Below are positions 11,854-22,926 of a DNA stretch of 64,000 nt, piece after piece; the first letter of the stretch is position 1, and every line of letters starts with the position of its first letter. The translations under genes and the position numbers were made by a program. The DNA comes from Kalmusia sp. IMI 367209 (taxonomy: Eukaryota > Ascomycota > Dothideomycetes > Pleosporales > Didymosphaeriaceae), in the NCBI GenBank assembly GCA_027946365.1, contig JAPEUQ010000018.1, forward strand, positions 744,001-808,000. Direction: 5' to 3'. The notes below the pieces were generated by a model. That model saw nothing but the letters and a program-made list of their open reading frames with translations, did no database searches and was not told the origin of the DNA.

Positions 11854-12855
11854 TCAAGAAATGACGCGAGTCGGCGAAAGGATGTTGGCAGTAAGTGCAA
11901 TCTTGTACTTGGGTATGCGATGTGGGCTGGGCGAATTTTCAGACATGGTGCCGTTCGGCTGTGCGTTTCGCGGAGCAGGGGATGGTGTTGCTGGTGGGCT
12001 CTGGTCGGTCGATGTAGCGCTAGTGACTTCCTCGCTATTTGTCCATTGGCTATTCTGAGGCGATGGTGTGCCATTCATGGACGCAACAAGGTCATCCGAG
12101 GATCTCTTCGTCTGGCTAAATAGCGGGTCAACCGTAGTATGTGAGATGCCTAGACCTTGCATTTTTGCAGTTGCCGCCTCCTCTAATCGTTCCTCATTGT
12201 GTGGCTCCGTTGATATGGCAGATGGAATGCTGAAGTCATCCTTCGGAATGACTTTCCCTCCTAGTGCTCCATTCACTGCCGAGGTTGCTGCCTTTGATGT
12301 CATTAAGGCAGGGTGTGGTATCCTACCGATCATGCCCAATCGCCCAGTGCCCACCTTTGCCCACTGCCAGATACCTCTTGGTGGTGGTGATGCCTGCCCT
12401 GCTGCCTTTGTTATCTCATCCTTGTCACCCTCACTGGCCGTGGTGCTAGCTTGGAGTTGGCGAGGCTCGCCGTCTGAGCTTGGGGGGCGGTCGGCGGGGA
12501 CTGGGTGTGACTGAGTCTCCTCGGTAAGCAGTGGGCTTGGAAGGAGTCTCTCGGGGGGTGTGACTCGGCGAAACTTGTCTTTCTGCTCGTTCGGGCTCGG
12601 GGGACCCGCTGTTGCGTGCTCCGTCGACATTTCGACCGTCGAAGAAGCCGGGCTTGTGAGGCGTCGGCGTAGAGGCCCCGCGTTGGTCGTCTCGCTCTGG
12701 CGGCGAGCGTGGCGGGGAGGAGGTTGCAGAATCGGCGGGGGACGACTCCGGCGGGGAGAGAGGAGACGTGGGACGGACCCTGTGGAAGGAACGGAGTTGG
12801 CGGATTTGAGGTCGCGGCGGAGGGCTGCGGCCTTGAGCTTGAGCGCTGGCGTCAA
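11854..12855 (-). CDS. Disordered Ser/Pro-rich hypothetical protein, or 3' exon of the BTB gene
   Basis: A 333-codon open frame. The first half is Arg/Pro/Ser-rich (LSPRRSRPPPILQPPPRHAR). The second half looks more like a real protein (PRGIWQWAKVGTGRLGMIGR, HPALMTSKAATSAVNGALGG). The 5' end of the open frame is a TTG; the first ATG is at 12630. An intron from 12970 to 12846 (GGTAAAT donor, AGTAAC branch, CCAG acceptor) would fuse it in frame to the upstream BTB ORF as a 664-aa protein, while the BTB ORF alone also ends naturally. A second frame is open over roughly 12930-12440, as expected in GC-rich low-complexity DNA, so the first half is the least certain part. No function is assigned. Confidence 0.5.
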   Translation of the reverse strand: MTPALKLKAAALRRDLKSANSVPSTGSVPRLLSPRRSRPPPILQPPPRHARRQSETTNAGPLRRRLTSPASSTVEMSTEHATAGPPSPNEQKDKFRRVTPPERLLPSPLLTEETQSHPVPADRPPSSDGEPRQLQASTTASEGDKDEITKAAGQASPPPRGIWQWAKVGTGRLGMIGRIPHPALMTSKAATSAVNGALGGKVIPKDDFSIPSAISTEPHNEERLEEAATAKMQGLGISHTTVDPLFSQTKRSSDDLVASMNGTPSPQNSQWTNSEEVTSATSTDQSPPATPSPAPRNAQPNGTMSENSPSPHRIPKYKIALTANILSPTRVIS

Positions 12856-12962
12856 TGCTTGTTACTATAGATCTTCCGAGTACGAACCGATGGACTAGGG
12901 TAGCTCTTCTTCATCGCAGAGGACGGCTTGAGCATGAGGCGATGCGGATGCTGCTCTGGGTG

Positions 12963-13973
12963 CTATTTACCTTGCTTGTCCTTGCCTTTGATGTGGCAGT
13001 TTGGGCCGGCCTCGTGGTCATGATACTCGCACTCATTGCCAGTCTCAGTAGGATCATCGAACAACATGCCACCGGTCCCAAGCTTCATCGCCTTGACCAG
13101 GTCAATGGCGAAGTCCGGATTGTCCTCGAAGCATTGGCGGTACGTCTCCACATCTCTGTTGCTCTCGGGGTCCATGATCTGACGCGCAGCAATGCGTGTC
13201 ATCAGGCGTCTGAAAGGTGAGCCTTGAGGGCTCTTGCGGTAGATGTCATCGATCTCGTCGGCGTCGGGGACGAGCTCGGCCTGGTTAAGCCCCTTGCGAT
13301 ACTGGTCCATGGCCACGTTCTTTAATTGCGGCATGTCGAAGCGGTCGCAGAGCAGGTACAACTTGTGGCAGCTGACGGCGTAGTCGTACTTCTGGTTCGC
13401 GTCGGCCATGTCAGACACATCGTCGAGCCTGCCCTGGTACAGCCATTTCACAAGCAGCTCGAAGCCCGCCGGGTCGTGGTCTGGCAGGTCGAGCCGGTCT
13501 GGTCTCTTCTTGCCATCGCCTTGCAGTTCCGACTCGAGCAGCTCCGAGTGGTGGCAGAGCAGGTTGCGATGCAGCGCCCAGTGGCGCTTGGCGGCGCCGA
13601 CATAGATGTCGATCATGCGGCCGGAGAGGAGTCTGTCGCGCTGCAGCTTAGCTTGGGCTCGCACATGGAGGCGGTGGGAATGGAGACGGTGTGCCAGGCC
13701 CGGGCGGACAGGAAGGCATCGCGCAGCAGCCTGGGACACACAAAGACGCCTCGCATCGGGCGCATCCGCATCCTGGGATGGATGCGACTCGGCATCAGAT
13801 GGAGCATTGGATGCGCCGTCGCGGGCATCGCCGGGGAAGTCTGGAAAAGAATGAAGCACGTACTCGGCATAAGTGGCAGCGGGCACGTCGCCAACGGTGC
13901 CGCTCGCCATCCGGGTGCGTCGTGCCGTGTATGCGAAATCACGATGATAGACGATGCGCTCGTGCCATCCCAT
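12963..13973 (-). CDS. BTB/POZ domain protein
   Basis: A 336-codon ORF from ATG 13973. The BTB fold starts near residue 118 (MIDIYVG, then WALHRNLLCHHSELLESEL) and continues through FELLVKWLYQGRLDD and KLYLLCDRFDMPQLKNVAMD. This is the usual layout of fungal BTB proteins, which act as dimerisation modules and often as Cullin-3 adaptors. The tail (GTGGMLFDDPTE, CEYHDHEAGPNCHIKGK) matches the end of that fungal subgroup. The first 115 residues are GC-rich, Asp/Ala/His-rich and poorly supported, so the true start may be downstream or in another exon. The ORF ends in TAG at 12963, unless the intron 12970-12846 is used. Confidence 0.75.
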   Translation of the reverse strand: MGWHERIVYHRDFAYTARRTRMASGTVGDVPAATYAEYVLHSFPDFPGDARDGASNAPSDAESHPSQDADAPDARRLCVSQAAARCLPVRPGLAHRLHSHRLHVRAQAKLQRDRLLSGRMIDIYVGAAKRHWALHRNLLCHHSELLESELQGDGKKRPDRLDLPDHDPAGFELLVKWLYQGRLDDVSDMADANQKYDYAVSCHKLYLLCDRFDMPQLKNVAMDQYRKGLNQAELVPDADEIDDIYRKSPQGSPFRRLMTRIAARQIMDPESNRDVETYRQCFEDNPDFAIDLVKAMKLGTGGMLFDDPTETGNECEYHDHEAGPNCHIKGKDKQGK

Positions 13974-15297
13974 GCAGTGCAGGGCTGGCGGTCATAGGGA
14001 CAGCGAAGGGAATGAAGAAGGGTGATGGCGCGCGCTGAATGTCGCGAAGTGGTGAAGCACAGCAAGAGCGGGGGGGCTGGGAGCGCAGGGATTATGCCCG
14101 TGTCGTCATCGCCAACCTCGTCGCTCCATCCGTCAACTCAACCCACATCCACATCCACATCCGTCGCCCACTGATCCCTCCGCGACGACGAACTTCGAAA
14201 TTCACACACTCTCTCTCTCGTCCTGGAACTGTCACGACGACTTTCCTCCATATAAACACCTGCATTCCATCTACTAAGTAGCGTGTCGGAGGACCCCGCC
14301 CAACAACCTTGCACATGACACGGAGCAGCTAAACTACACGCCGCTACTTGATTCAAGTGGAACCTATAGCTCCTCAGGCATGGCGAGCTCGCCAAAACCA
14401 TTAGACTTTCTCAAAACCAAGAGGCTCGAGATCTAGATTGATGGCTGGTAGTAGTAGGACCGGGGCCATGCTCCGCAAGCACCAGTCTCATATCCGCGGA
14501 GACGTGCCTGAACATCAGTGCTCGGCACATCGCAGAATCGCGGCAATCTCCCAATGCAACGGCTAACAGTTAGTGCAATCTAGATCTCCGGGACGCCCAT
14601 GCGCCATCTGATGCGATTTGCGTGCATCGTGGGCCCGCCAACTCGGATTCACCATCTAGAATCTGAGTTAGTACCATCTATGCCGTCGCGTGGCCAAACC
14701 CGGCACCTGCAAGAAGCCTGCGACAGCGGCGATCCCGCTTCTCTTCTTAGTTTCAGGACACTAAGAGCTGCTTGGAAACAGGCACCCGGTACCTTTCTTT
14801 TCACAGTCGGCACTTCCTGCTCAACCGTACTTTGCATGCTCACTACACCAATGCCTGTAGTATCGTGTATCTGAGCATCCGCAGGTCTCGTATAGTTTTA
14901 TAGCCTCCTCGACCTGCGCATTGACATCCAAGCATCGCTTCAATCGTTCTTGAAAATATGCACGTAATTTTCACGGAGCGCTAGTTTAAATCAAATTGAC
15001 CCTGGACTCTCCCCCGGTACCGTTCTTTCGCACGGGCTGGCTCCTAGACACTAAATAGCGCAACCAGATCTCATCTACCTGTTCCCTAACCTATGGGGGC
15101 ATCTCCTAGCAGGTTCTTATGCATCCCACACCCAATGCACCCTGGTTCTCTCGAGGCAAACTTTCTGGGTGTAAGCAAACGTGAAAGCCCACTCATTGAT
15201 AGTTCACAATCTTCCTCGTTTTTCTTTTTCTTTTCCTTTCCTTTGGCTTTACTTCCAGTCCAGGGGCGAACGAGCGGCGCTTACGCCGGTTGCCAGT
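13974..15297. other. intergenic / promoters, nothing recognised
   Basis: Lies between the BTB gene and the rhodopsin-fold gene, which diverge from it. It contains short ACATCC tandem units near 14143-14160 and a CT run near 14208-14220, both typical of fungal promoters. No coding exon supported. Confidence 0.4.
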
Positions 15298-16915
15298 ATG
15301 ATAGCGAAAGCGACCGCAGCGGAGATGGCGGCATGGCCAACTCCGAACTACATCGATCCTGTGACTCGCAGGCCGCTGGTTCTGAGCGTTGAGGTCACTC
15401 TTTTGACGCTCGTGGTGTTATTCGTCTCGATGCGCTTGTATAGGTATGCGCTTCACTCCCTATGCCTTCCAAACTGACCACGTGCAGTGAGTACGCCTTT
15501 TAGTCAAGATTGAAGAGCACATGCGTTTTCCGCCCAAGTCGTTCCGGATATCTAATCAACATGTCCATCGCACATACACATTATCATGAAAAGGGCTTTC
15601 TAACATTCGTCTCCTCACTAGGTCGGGCCGTTATTGTCAAAGCTTTGGGAGCAGTAAGTACGTGATCCGTGTTTTAAGAGGTTCATACTAATATATTGAA
15701 GGACGACTTTTTCATGATTGCCGCGACCATAAGCTACCTCGTGAGCAGCATCGTCATGTGCATATCAACTACACCGAGATTCGCTACCGGCTACCATTTA
15801 TGTATGCATGGACTGTTTACCTTTCAATATCCAAGACTGACATTTACAGGGGACGTTCCCCTCGTAACCGTGGCAGACCCAGGACCAACTGGCATGGTAA
15901 TGCTGCAATAATATCATTACCACTGTCACATAATACTGACGCTCATACAGATGGCCATGGCTACACAACTCTTGTTCATACCCATAACCGTCTTCACGAA
16001 GGTCTCAGTCCTTTGTACTTACCTAAGTCAGTTCTATCCTTCACTCTTGCGGCTCGCTACTAATTGACAATCTTAGGAATCTTTCCTTCGGACCATAATA
16101 GATGGTTTTGCTACTTCATGCTTGCCTTTGTTGCTGCTTGGGCTGTTGTGTCATTTTCCATGGGACTGTTCCAATGCAAGCCAGTACGCGCTTACTGGCT
16201 TCCATTTGAATACCCTAATGCTGAATGCATGAGCCCCGCGACCCTATACTATACTACAGGCTTCTTAAACGTCGCTAGCGATTTCCTGATCTACCTCTGG
16301 CCTGCTAAAGACCTCGCCAAAATCCAGATCTCAGTCAAACAAAGGGTCACCCTCATTGCCATGTTTTCGCTAGGCATAGTCATCTGTATTGCAGGTGTTT
16401 GTCGCCTCTGGTATACATCTATATACATTAAAAGCTACGACATACTATGTAAGTGCCCAACCCACAATCCACATCTCATGGTATAGTGCTCACAAAGTGA
16501 AGGGCATGGCGCAGGCCTTTACGCAATTGTCTCCATCGAAACGAGTATCGGTATCATCTGCGGATGCCTTCCTGCTTGCCGACCCCTCATGTCTAAAATG
16601 TTTCCGCGCATCTTCACCTCCGCACATGCCACGTCAAACCAGAAGTCGAAGAAAGCATCCAAAGTCGACGGGCAGTCGTTTCCGTTTCAAACGCTGAGCG
16701 GCGGAATTGTCAAGTCGGAGGGGTTCAGCGTGACGTATGAAACTTCTGCTGGCGTGACCGACTTACAAGAGATGAGAGGAGAGATAATACGAACCGGTGT
16801 CAGGAGTTCAAAGAGGACGGATCCCGATAATATCTCGAGCGGGAGTGAGGAGTGGATCATGATGGCGGATGATCATGAGGGTGGTGATGGGATCAGTGCG
16901 AAGTCGCCTGTTTGA
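15298..16915 (+). CDS. Fungal rhodopsin-fold integral membrane protein (Pth11-like), with stwintron
   Basis: A seven-transmembrane plasma-membrane protein of the fungal rhodopsin domain family (PF20684-like, SAT4/Pth11 relatives; some sense surfaces, most are unstudied). Exons 15298-15442, 15622-15653, 15702-15801, 15850-15896, 15951-16026, 16077-16448 and 16503-16915 sum to 1185 nt (394 aa). Family landmarks: VTLLTLVVLFVSMRLYSR, ALGADDFFMIAATISYLVSS, YLRIFPSDHNRWFCY, FQCKPVRAYW, ETSIGIICGCLPACRPLM. The C-terminal tail is hydrophilic. The first intron can only be removed in frame as a twin intron (listed separately). The fifth intron has a GTCAGT donor. A second family member lies at 25399. 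Confidence 0.88.
15443..15621 (+). other. Stwintron (internal intron splits external donor between bases 1 and 2)
   Basis: Internal intron 15444-15487 (GTATGC...CTGAC...CAG, 44 nt) follows a G at 15443. Its removal joins that G to TGAGTAC at 15488 and creates GTGAGT, a strong donor. The external intron (15443 plus 15488-15621; TCTAAC branch, CACTAG acceptor, 135 nt) is then removed. The exons join as TAT AGT CGG GCC, giving ...LYSRAVIVKALGADD, the conserved sequence. One-step removal of 15444-15621 shifts the frame by one. Confidence 0.75.
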
Positions 16916-17409
16916 AAGAGATGCTAGCGAGGGTTCTAGGAGCAGGGCGTTGTGAAGACCATGGTACATATAGGCGGCGCTGTGGCTTGGATTGGTTCTA
17001 ACTCAAATTTTCCGCTTGGTTTTTGGGAGGTCTTCTGCTAATACTTAGGATACCCTTTTCACATTTCTGTATGCATATATGTACGAATTGATGATCTGTG
17101 CCAAATGCGCGTCACCACAAGGGTTCATCACCCTCCTTCATCGCTCTTTCCGAACTTTATTCATGAATAGTCACGCTAGCCATTCTGGGCACTAGCTCAC
17201 AACCGTCCAGCACGGTAATATCTGAGACAATACCCTCAATGTCCGCTTCTTACCCAACACCTTCGCTCTTAGCATTGTAATATATCTTCAACTTATGCAG
17301 ACATGTCGATCTTGAGCGTCCGCAAGGTAGACCTCCCTCGATCCCCCAAAGTTCGCTCACCCTTCGTTTGCTCCGAAGCATTTGTCGCGATTCTCTCACG
17401 TGCGCAGCA
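16916..17409. other. intergenic, nothing recognised
   Basis: 3' flank of the rhodopsin-fold gene and promoter of the next gene. No supported exon. Confidence 0.4.
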
Positions 17410-19208
17410 ATGGCTGTCTACGGGACTATAGAGCTGCCTTATGGCTTGAGTCGGCACCATCGGCATGTGCACACAGCAAGTAAAAATGTATTGCAGTCTC
17501 TCAGTCACGAGAGATTTAGCAGGCTGTCCTGGCAAGAGCTTGCGGCTCCGACGGCGATTGATAAGCCAACTTTACCCTCGTCAAGGTCGAGTCCGTTACC
17601 CATCCGTCAACTTCCCAAGAGACGCATCAAGGCGATTCAATCGGTCCGCAAGACAATGGAGATATCGCAGGCAGTGAAGGAGAGGCGGGAAAGGACGCAG
17701 AAGCTATACTCTACAAAAAGTGACAACACCAGAACAGGAGACACCGCAAAACAGAAGGCCTTCGATTCTGAACCTCTCACCGGCGAGCAACAAAAGCAGA
17801 AGGACGCTCGCGGAGACTGCGCAGGGGTCGTAGCAGGTGCATCTATCCTGGGAATAGCCCAAACAGATTGGGTGGACGAACTATTGCGTCCTGACAAGCA
17901 AATCTGCAGTACTGGACTAAACTCATTCACGTACGACAATAGCAGCAACCCCACTCCGACCATTCGGACAATACACCCAGTCAAGGAAGCCTGCAATGAT
18001 ACCGCCCCAATGCCAAAGAATAACCCGCTTCTATCTTCTGTGCCGCTTCCGTTGACAGGACTTCATTCCAGAGAATGTATATCAACAGATATCACCCAAC
18101 AATCAACTATTCGTGCAAGCTCTATTCGTTCTATGCCACCATATTGTCCTCGTCGGACAACTGAGGCTACATTCGAAAGGGTTCAGACAGCCCCCCAGTC
18201 ATCACAATTGAGGTTGAGTCCAGCTTCTGGTTCGCTACAATTGTGAGATTCTGTTCATTGAATTGGTGTCATCTCACTTACTCATCACTCAGGAGCCCCG
18301 AGAATAGCTCAATACCTCGTCCGACCACCATGCGTACTCTCAAAAGCTCGGGGCAATTCGCACGTCTGAAACACCCTACACCGGCGCCTCCCGAAAGTAT
18401 TTGTCCAAGCATGGAAGATGAGCCAGTTCAGGTGTACAGTCTAGCAGATATACCCGAGTTGAGAATGCGCTCGAAGGTTGCCCAGCTAATGGCCGTCGCG
18501 CCTGGTCTACCAGTCACAGATCTCTACGACCTACTCCTTGAAATGAGAGGCAGTTACATGAAAGCAAGAGAGTCTGTCGTCCGACAATTCGCTCAAGCAC
18601 CCGATTTCACGAAGCTAACCTCGGTAGAGGCCGAATTGGTAAAACAAGAGTCCTTACCACCAAATGAGCCGCTCACACATGACATGGATGCGATTGTGAT
18701 AGGCGACGATGACGAGAATATCATGGTGAAGGTTGACTGGGATGATCATGACCTGTGGGAGGACAACGACAATCTTTCGTCAATACCTCCCACGATTCGA
18801 AGGCCCGATCAAGCTATGCAACGAACACCCAGATTCCAAGCCAAGTCAAAATCCAAATACAGGTCAAACACGTCGAAAAGAAGTACCTCCGCTAAGAGGT
18901 CGAGCAATATGCGTTACGAAAAACCGAAATCGATCCCCAAAACAAGGACGCTGAAACAAATACGTCGTTCTGAGGGTATCAGAAAGGCAAGATCAAAAGC
19001 GCGTAGTCGCCGCACACGAAGCAACAGCATCGAAAACATTTTCGTCATTCCTGACAGTGATAGCGGACCCGACGACGACGATGATTCGTATCAAGATTCC
19101 GACCCTGCGGCCGATACGGACAACGAGGTCGAAGACCGGGACGAGAATGCCGTGGAGATGGAGCACTTGCCAGAAGAACTGTACATCGACATGCGAGTGC
19201 CGTTCTAG
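17410..19208 (+). CDS. Hypothetical, probably nuclear, acidic/basic protein
   Basis: Two exons (17410-18242, 18293-19208) joined by a 50-nt intron with GTGAGA donor and CTCAG acceptor; 582 aa. ATG 17410 (MAVYGTIELPYG) is the first ATG of the frame. Not a family I can name. A helical segment (MRSKVAQLMAVAPGLPVTDL, then YDLLLEMRGSYMKARESVVR) looks like a small UBA/CUE-like bundle. It is followed by a strongly basic stretch (KSKSKYRSNTSKRS, RKARSKARSRRTRS) that should act as a nuclear signal, then a very acidic tail (DSDSGPDDDDDSYQDSDP). Such charge blocks are common in chromatin or RNA-binding proteins. Function unknown. Confidence 0.75.
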
Positions 19209-19908
19209 GAACGAAATCATGTGAATTGGGACCAGACATCGCGCGGCATGGAAGACGCGGAGTGGCGTGTATGAAGGGGTACATGGTGTTCGAGTAGAAT
19301 GTGGCCTATATGGGCACGTACTTATTCGACTATTCAGAAGAAACAACGGTTATCATTTGTCGGGCATTACTTAAAGAAGTGTTTTGCTTGCCGCAGATGG
19401 CGATCCGCAGATGGCGAGCTTCACGCAACGCAGCCACATCTTCAGGATGGTGGTGTAAGACGTTGATGGAAGCTGCTATCTTGAGATTCGGTCTGCGCAA
19501 GTTCTGGATTACCACATAGAGATATTGTGTATTGAGGATTACGTATCTATGGGTGACACAGAAGGTGGTTTGTAGTTCCCAGCATATATATCGGAAATAT
19601 GATGGGTTCACTCTTACATGTAGTAGTATTAATCGACGTGGCGACAGTTTATGGGTTGGGCTGGGTTATCAGATACATTCGAAACCATGAATGGTTGGGA
19701 CAAAGAAGACGTTGCACCAGCGCTTTATAATCATGTAGCGAATCATTGCGTGTGCTGTAGGCGGTACGGGCTACGTAGTACACGACTGGATAAGAGTACC
19801 CTTGCTAGAGTACCGCCCCCGTGGGATCCACACGCAGAACTTATAAAGAGGCACGCGGACTTTGCAAATTAATACCTGCATCTTGATGTTCTACATCGCG
19901 TCGTAGCC
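19209..19908. other. intergenic, nothing recognised
   Basis: About 700 bp between two plus-strand genes. TTATAAAG near 19840 may serve as a TATA-like element for the MFS gene. Confidence 0.35.
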
Positions 19909-21592
19909 ATGGACTCCGAGGCACAGCATGACGAGAAACAGACGTTCCCTGAAATCACGCAGGCCGCAAAGGAAGACGAGGTCATCGATTTTGATGGCGA
20001 AGATGACCCTACAGATCCGCAGAATTGGTCGTCGCTGTACAAATGGAGCATCGTTATCGTCATATCATTGCTCAGCTTAGAAGCGTCAGTCGAGAAAGCC
20101 CACATCGTCAGATCCATCGCGCTGACTTCTGTAGTAACCTTGGCATGCTGATGTGTGCTCCCGCCCTACCGGATATCCTTGACGAGTTCCGCTCGACCTC
20201 GAAAATCCAATCTACCCTCGTTCTGATGATTTGGGAGCTCGGCGAGGTCGTATGCCCGCTGGTCGTCGCACCGCTATGTGAATTGTACGGCCGACTTCCT
20301 GTGTACCATGTTGCGAACTTGCTTTTTCTTGCTTTCACAATTGGTGCAGCAGAGAGTACTAGCATTGCAAGGTACACTACCCTTGTCTCTAGAATTATCG
20401 CCTGTGTATGTATGCTAACACACAGGACAGTGAGTCTCTATACAATTACGACACCGTAAACCTACTGACCCTATGCCCCCATCAGTGCTCATTGGCATGC
20501 GGTTTTGTGTGGGCCTCACGATAGCTTGTACGGTATTGAATCCTGTCATTGTAGGCGACATGTTCCCCAAAGAACGACGAGGCCGAGCCCTGGGGATCAT
20601 GGGCATCATACCCTTCACCGCTCCTATACTGGGCCCGATAGCTGGCGGGTTCGTCACGCAAGCCAAGAGCTGGAGATGGGCCTTCTGGCTCGTTGTTATC
20701 ATCACGGCACCAGTGCAGATCGTCTTCATGGTGCTCTACCGCGAGACATACCGGGTGAAGATTCTCGAGAAGAAGGCTGCAGCGCTTGGAAAATCGGCGC
20801 CTGGACCGCTTCATCATCGCTATCGCCTTGGCAAGCCGCGAAATATCGTCATACGCGATACTTGCCTGCGGCCCCTCAAGATGCTTTTCGTATCACGCTT
20901 GGTCGTCATGCTGGGAATCTGCTCTGCTCTGAGTACCAGTTTGGTCTACACCCTCGTCGCTTCGCTGAGCATCATCTATGACGAACAATATCATTTTCGG
21001 CAGGGGTTACTCGGATTGACATACCTTGGATTGGGTAAATACTCGACAACGGACTTTTGGAGCGTCAAGTAGGGCCCTCGCTGACCAGCTCGCAGGCATA
21101 GGCATGATTGTCGGCGTCCAACTCATTGGCCGTTTGCTCGACATGCATCTGAAGAGTTCGAGCGGCGAATCCAAGCCTGAGCGTCGTCTTCCGTTCCTGA
21201 TCTTCGGGAGCGGCTTGGTCTGCCTTGGCGTCCTGGCCTTTGGGTGGACCGTCCGTTTCCACGTCCACTGGATCGTGCCCATCCTATTCACCGTCATGAT
21301 CGGGTTTGGATACTTGGGAACTGCCATTTCCGCCATGAGCTACGTCCTGGACGTGTTTGGGATTCACACTGCCGCGGCCATCGGCGGCACTTCGGTTATG
21401 CGGAACTCTGCAGCGGCGCTATTGCCTCTCGCAGGTCCGGCGCTTACTGGCAGATTGGGCTACGGTTGGGGGTACAGTGTTCTGTGTCTGGTTGGCCTGG
21501 TCGCGGTGCCCATTGGACTGACATTAATCTATTTCGGAGAAAGGTTGAGGAAGCTGGATCGGTCGGTAGCCGAGGCGCACGGGGTCACGTAA
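19909..21592 (+). CDS. MFS exporter, DHA1 (drug:H+ antiporter) type, with stwintron
   Basis: A 12-TMS proton-coupled exporter. Exons 19909-20084, 20135-20370, 20486-21034 and 21096-21592 sum to 1458 nt (485 aa). The acidic N-terminus ends in DPTDPQNWSSLYKW, the usual lead into TM1. Then come LGMLMCAPALPDIL, APLCELYGRLPVYH (motif A region), GDMFPKERRGRALGIMG and PILGPIAGGFVTQ (motif C-like, antiporter signature), and the C-terminal half with RQGLLGLTYLGLGIGMIVG. Intron 1 uses a GTCAGT donor. Intron 2 is a twin intron (separate entry). Gene order (acetyltransferase, UstYa-like protein and secreted precursor follow) suggests it exports the product of that group, but this is inference. Confidence 0.9.
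20371..20485 (+). other. Second stwintron, same architecture
   Basis: Internal intron 20372-20430 (GTACAC...GCTAAC...ACAG, 59 nt) sits after a G at 20371. Removal joins G to TGAGTC at 20431, creating a GTGAGT donor. The external intron (20371 plus 20431-20485; CTACTGACC branch, CATCAG acceptor, 56 nt) then leaves GCA ATG CTC ATT, giving ...ESTSIAMLIGMRFCVGL, the conserved MFS sequence. Using the earlier AG at 20425, or two ordinary introns, breaks the frame. Confidence 0.72.
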
Positions 21593-22095
21593 CGTGTTCC
21601 TTCCCGTTGAAGATCTTCTGCTTATCTTGTGCCGCGCGCACTAGCACTCTTCGCACCATGCATGCTTTCGGCGCCTAACAGGAGGCCGATCCACGCCTAG
21701 GAGAGACACCGCGACGCCCAAAAGTGGCCCTCGGCGCTGCACGTCACCGTGTCGAAGGTTACCCCCTTGGGAAAACGATGCGATTGCGAGTTCAGGTGAT
21801 GGTGCTGATCGGGAAAACGAGGCAGTGGCTTTAACCTGTTGAAGTCGCCGTGACCTTGGCAGCTTATGGGAGGGATCAACGTTCGCAAAGATTTGGGATT
21901 CTCGTATGGCAGCTTCGGACGCAGGGCAAGACGCGGTCTTTCTTGTCGCGCGTGTGAAAGAGAAGACACGGGAAGCTTTGTGGAATACGGGACCATGTAC
22001 GGCAATGCACAGGTGGCCAAGGCTCGCGGGTGGCTTAACGGCCGCTTGGCTGCTTTTGGATTGGATCGGGCCTTTGCAGCCATTGCTTCGTATTC
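21593..22095. other. intergenic between convergent genes
   Basis: 3' flanks of the MFS and GNAT genes. No supported exon. Confidence 0.4.
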
Positions 22096-22926
22096 TTATA
22101 TCAACTCCTCGACGTGAGCTCGGACAGGGATCTGGAGTCTTTGTTGCCATGTCTGCTTCGCCTCAGCCGCCGGCATTCTCCCTTGGCGCGGTCGCCACAT
22201 GGCCGTGTAGTCAATGGGCAGGCTTGTCAACTCCAAAGCCCGCCACGGCTCCGTCCTCTGGAGATCATCGTGCTCCATATTGACACGGACGTAGGCAACA
22301 TCAAGGAAACCGAAGTTTCGGTACAGCAATCTACCCCGCACGGATGCCTCGACGAAACCCTCAATATCGCGCTCGTCCATCTTTCGCAGACCCCACTCCA
22401 TAAGCTTAACTCCTATGCCTTGCCGCTGCTTTTCAGGCAGGACGCACATGAGAGAAATCCCTAACCGGGCGATGCTCAATCAGTAGCTCAAGGCAGAGAC
22501 GTCTTGTGCGGTGCACCACTTACCTGCGTGCGGTCGGCCCATCCACGCTTTTCTCTGCGCATGACACTGACTGGCGACCTCGCTGGCAAAGTCTCTGCCC
22601 GTGCCTTCGGGCCAAAAGGTTGCGTTGACTCTCGCGCTTGGATCAGGGAAAGGGTTGTCCATGTAGATGCGCCACTGACACCCGCCCACGATTCGATCTC
22701 CTTCGAGGACGTATATCCAATGGCTGCTAGGGTCCATCTCGTGTCCTTTCCAGAGGCGATTCTTGGACTCGGCGATGGCGCGATCTCGATCCTGCGCCTC
22801 AGACCCCAACGTAGGGAAGAAAATGGCATGTGAAGGTTCCACGCCGTCCATGGCTGCCCAGAGGACGTCGGCAATGCCGTCGAGTTGCCATTTTTGGTCG
22901 ACTTCTTTGACTTCGTAATGCACCAT
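22096..22926 (-). CDS. GNAT-family N-acetyltransferase
   Basis: Exons 22926-22524 and 22460-22096, 63-nt intron (GTAAGT donor, GTTAG acceptor), 255 aa. MVHYEVKEVDQKWQLDGIAD opens an N-terminal GNAT fold. HWIYVLEGDRIVGGCQWRIY is the central strand pair. LMCVLPEKQRQGIGVKLMEW contains motif A, the acetyl-CoA pyrophosphate loop (Q/RxxGxG). GLLYRNFGF-like LLYRNFGFLDV matches the end of the fold. It should acetylate an amine on a small molecule or peptide. Next to the UstYa-like gene, a role in tailoring or self-protection is possible but unproven. Confidence 0.87.

Noticed and set aside
13326..13997. Plus-strand 223-codon frame over the BTB gene
   Set aside because: Shadow frame; the BTB motifs are on the minus strand.
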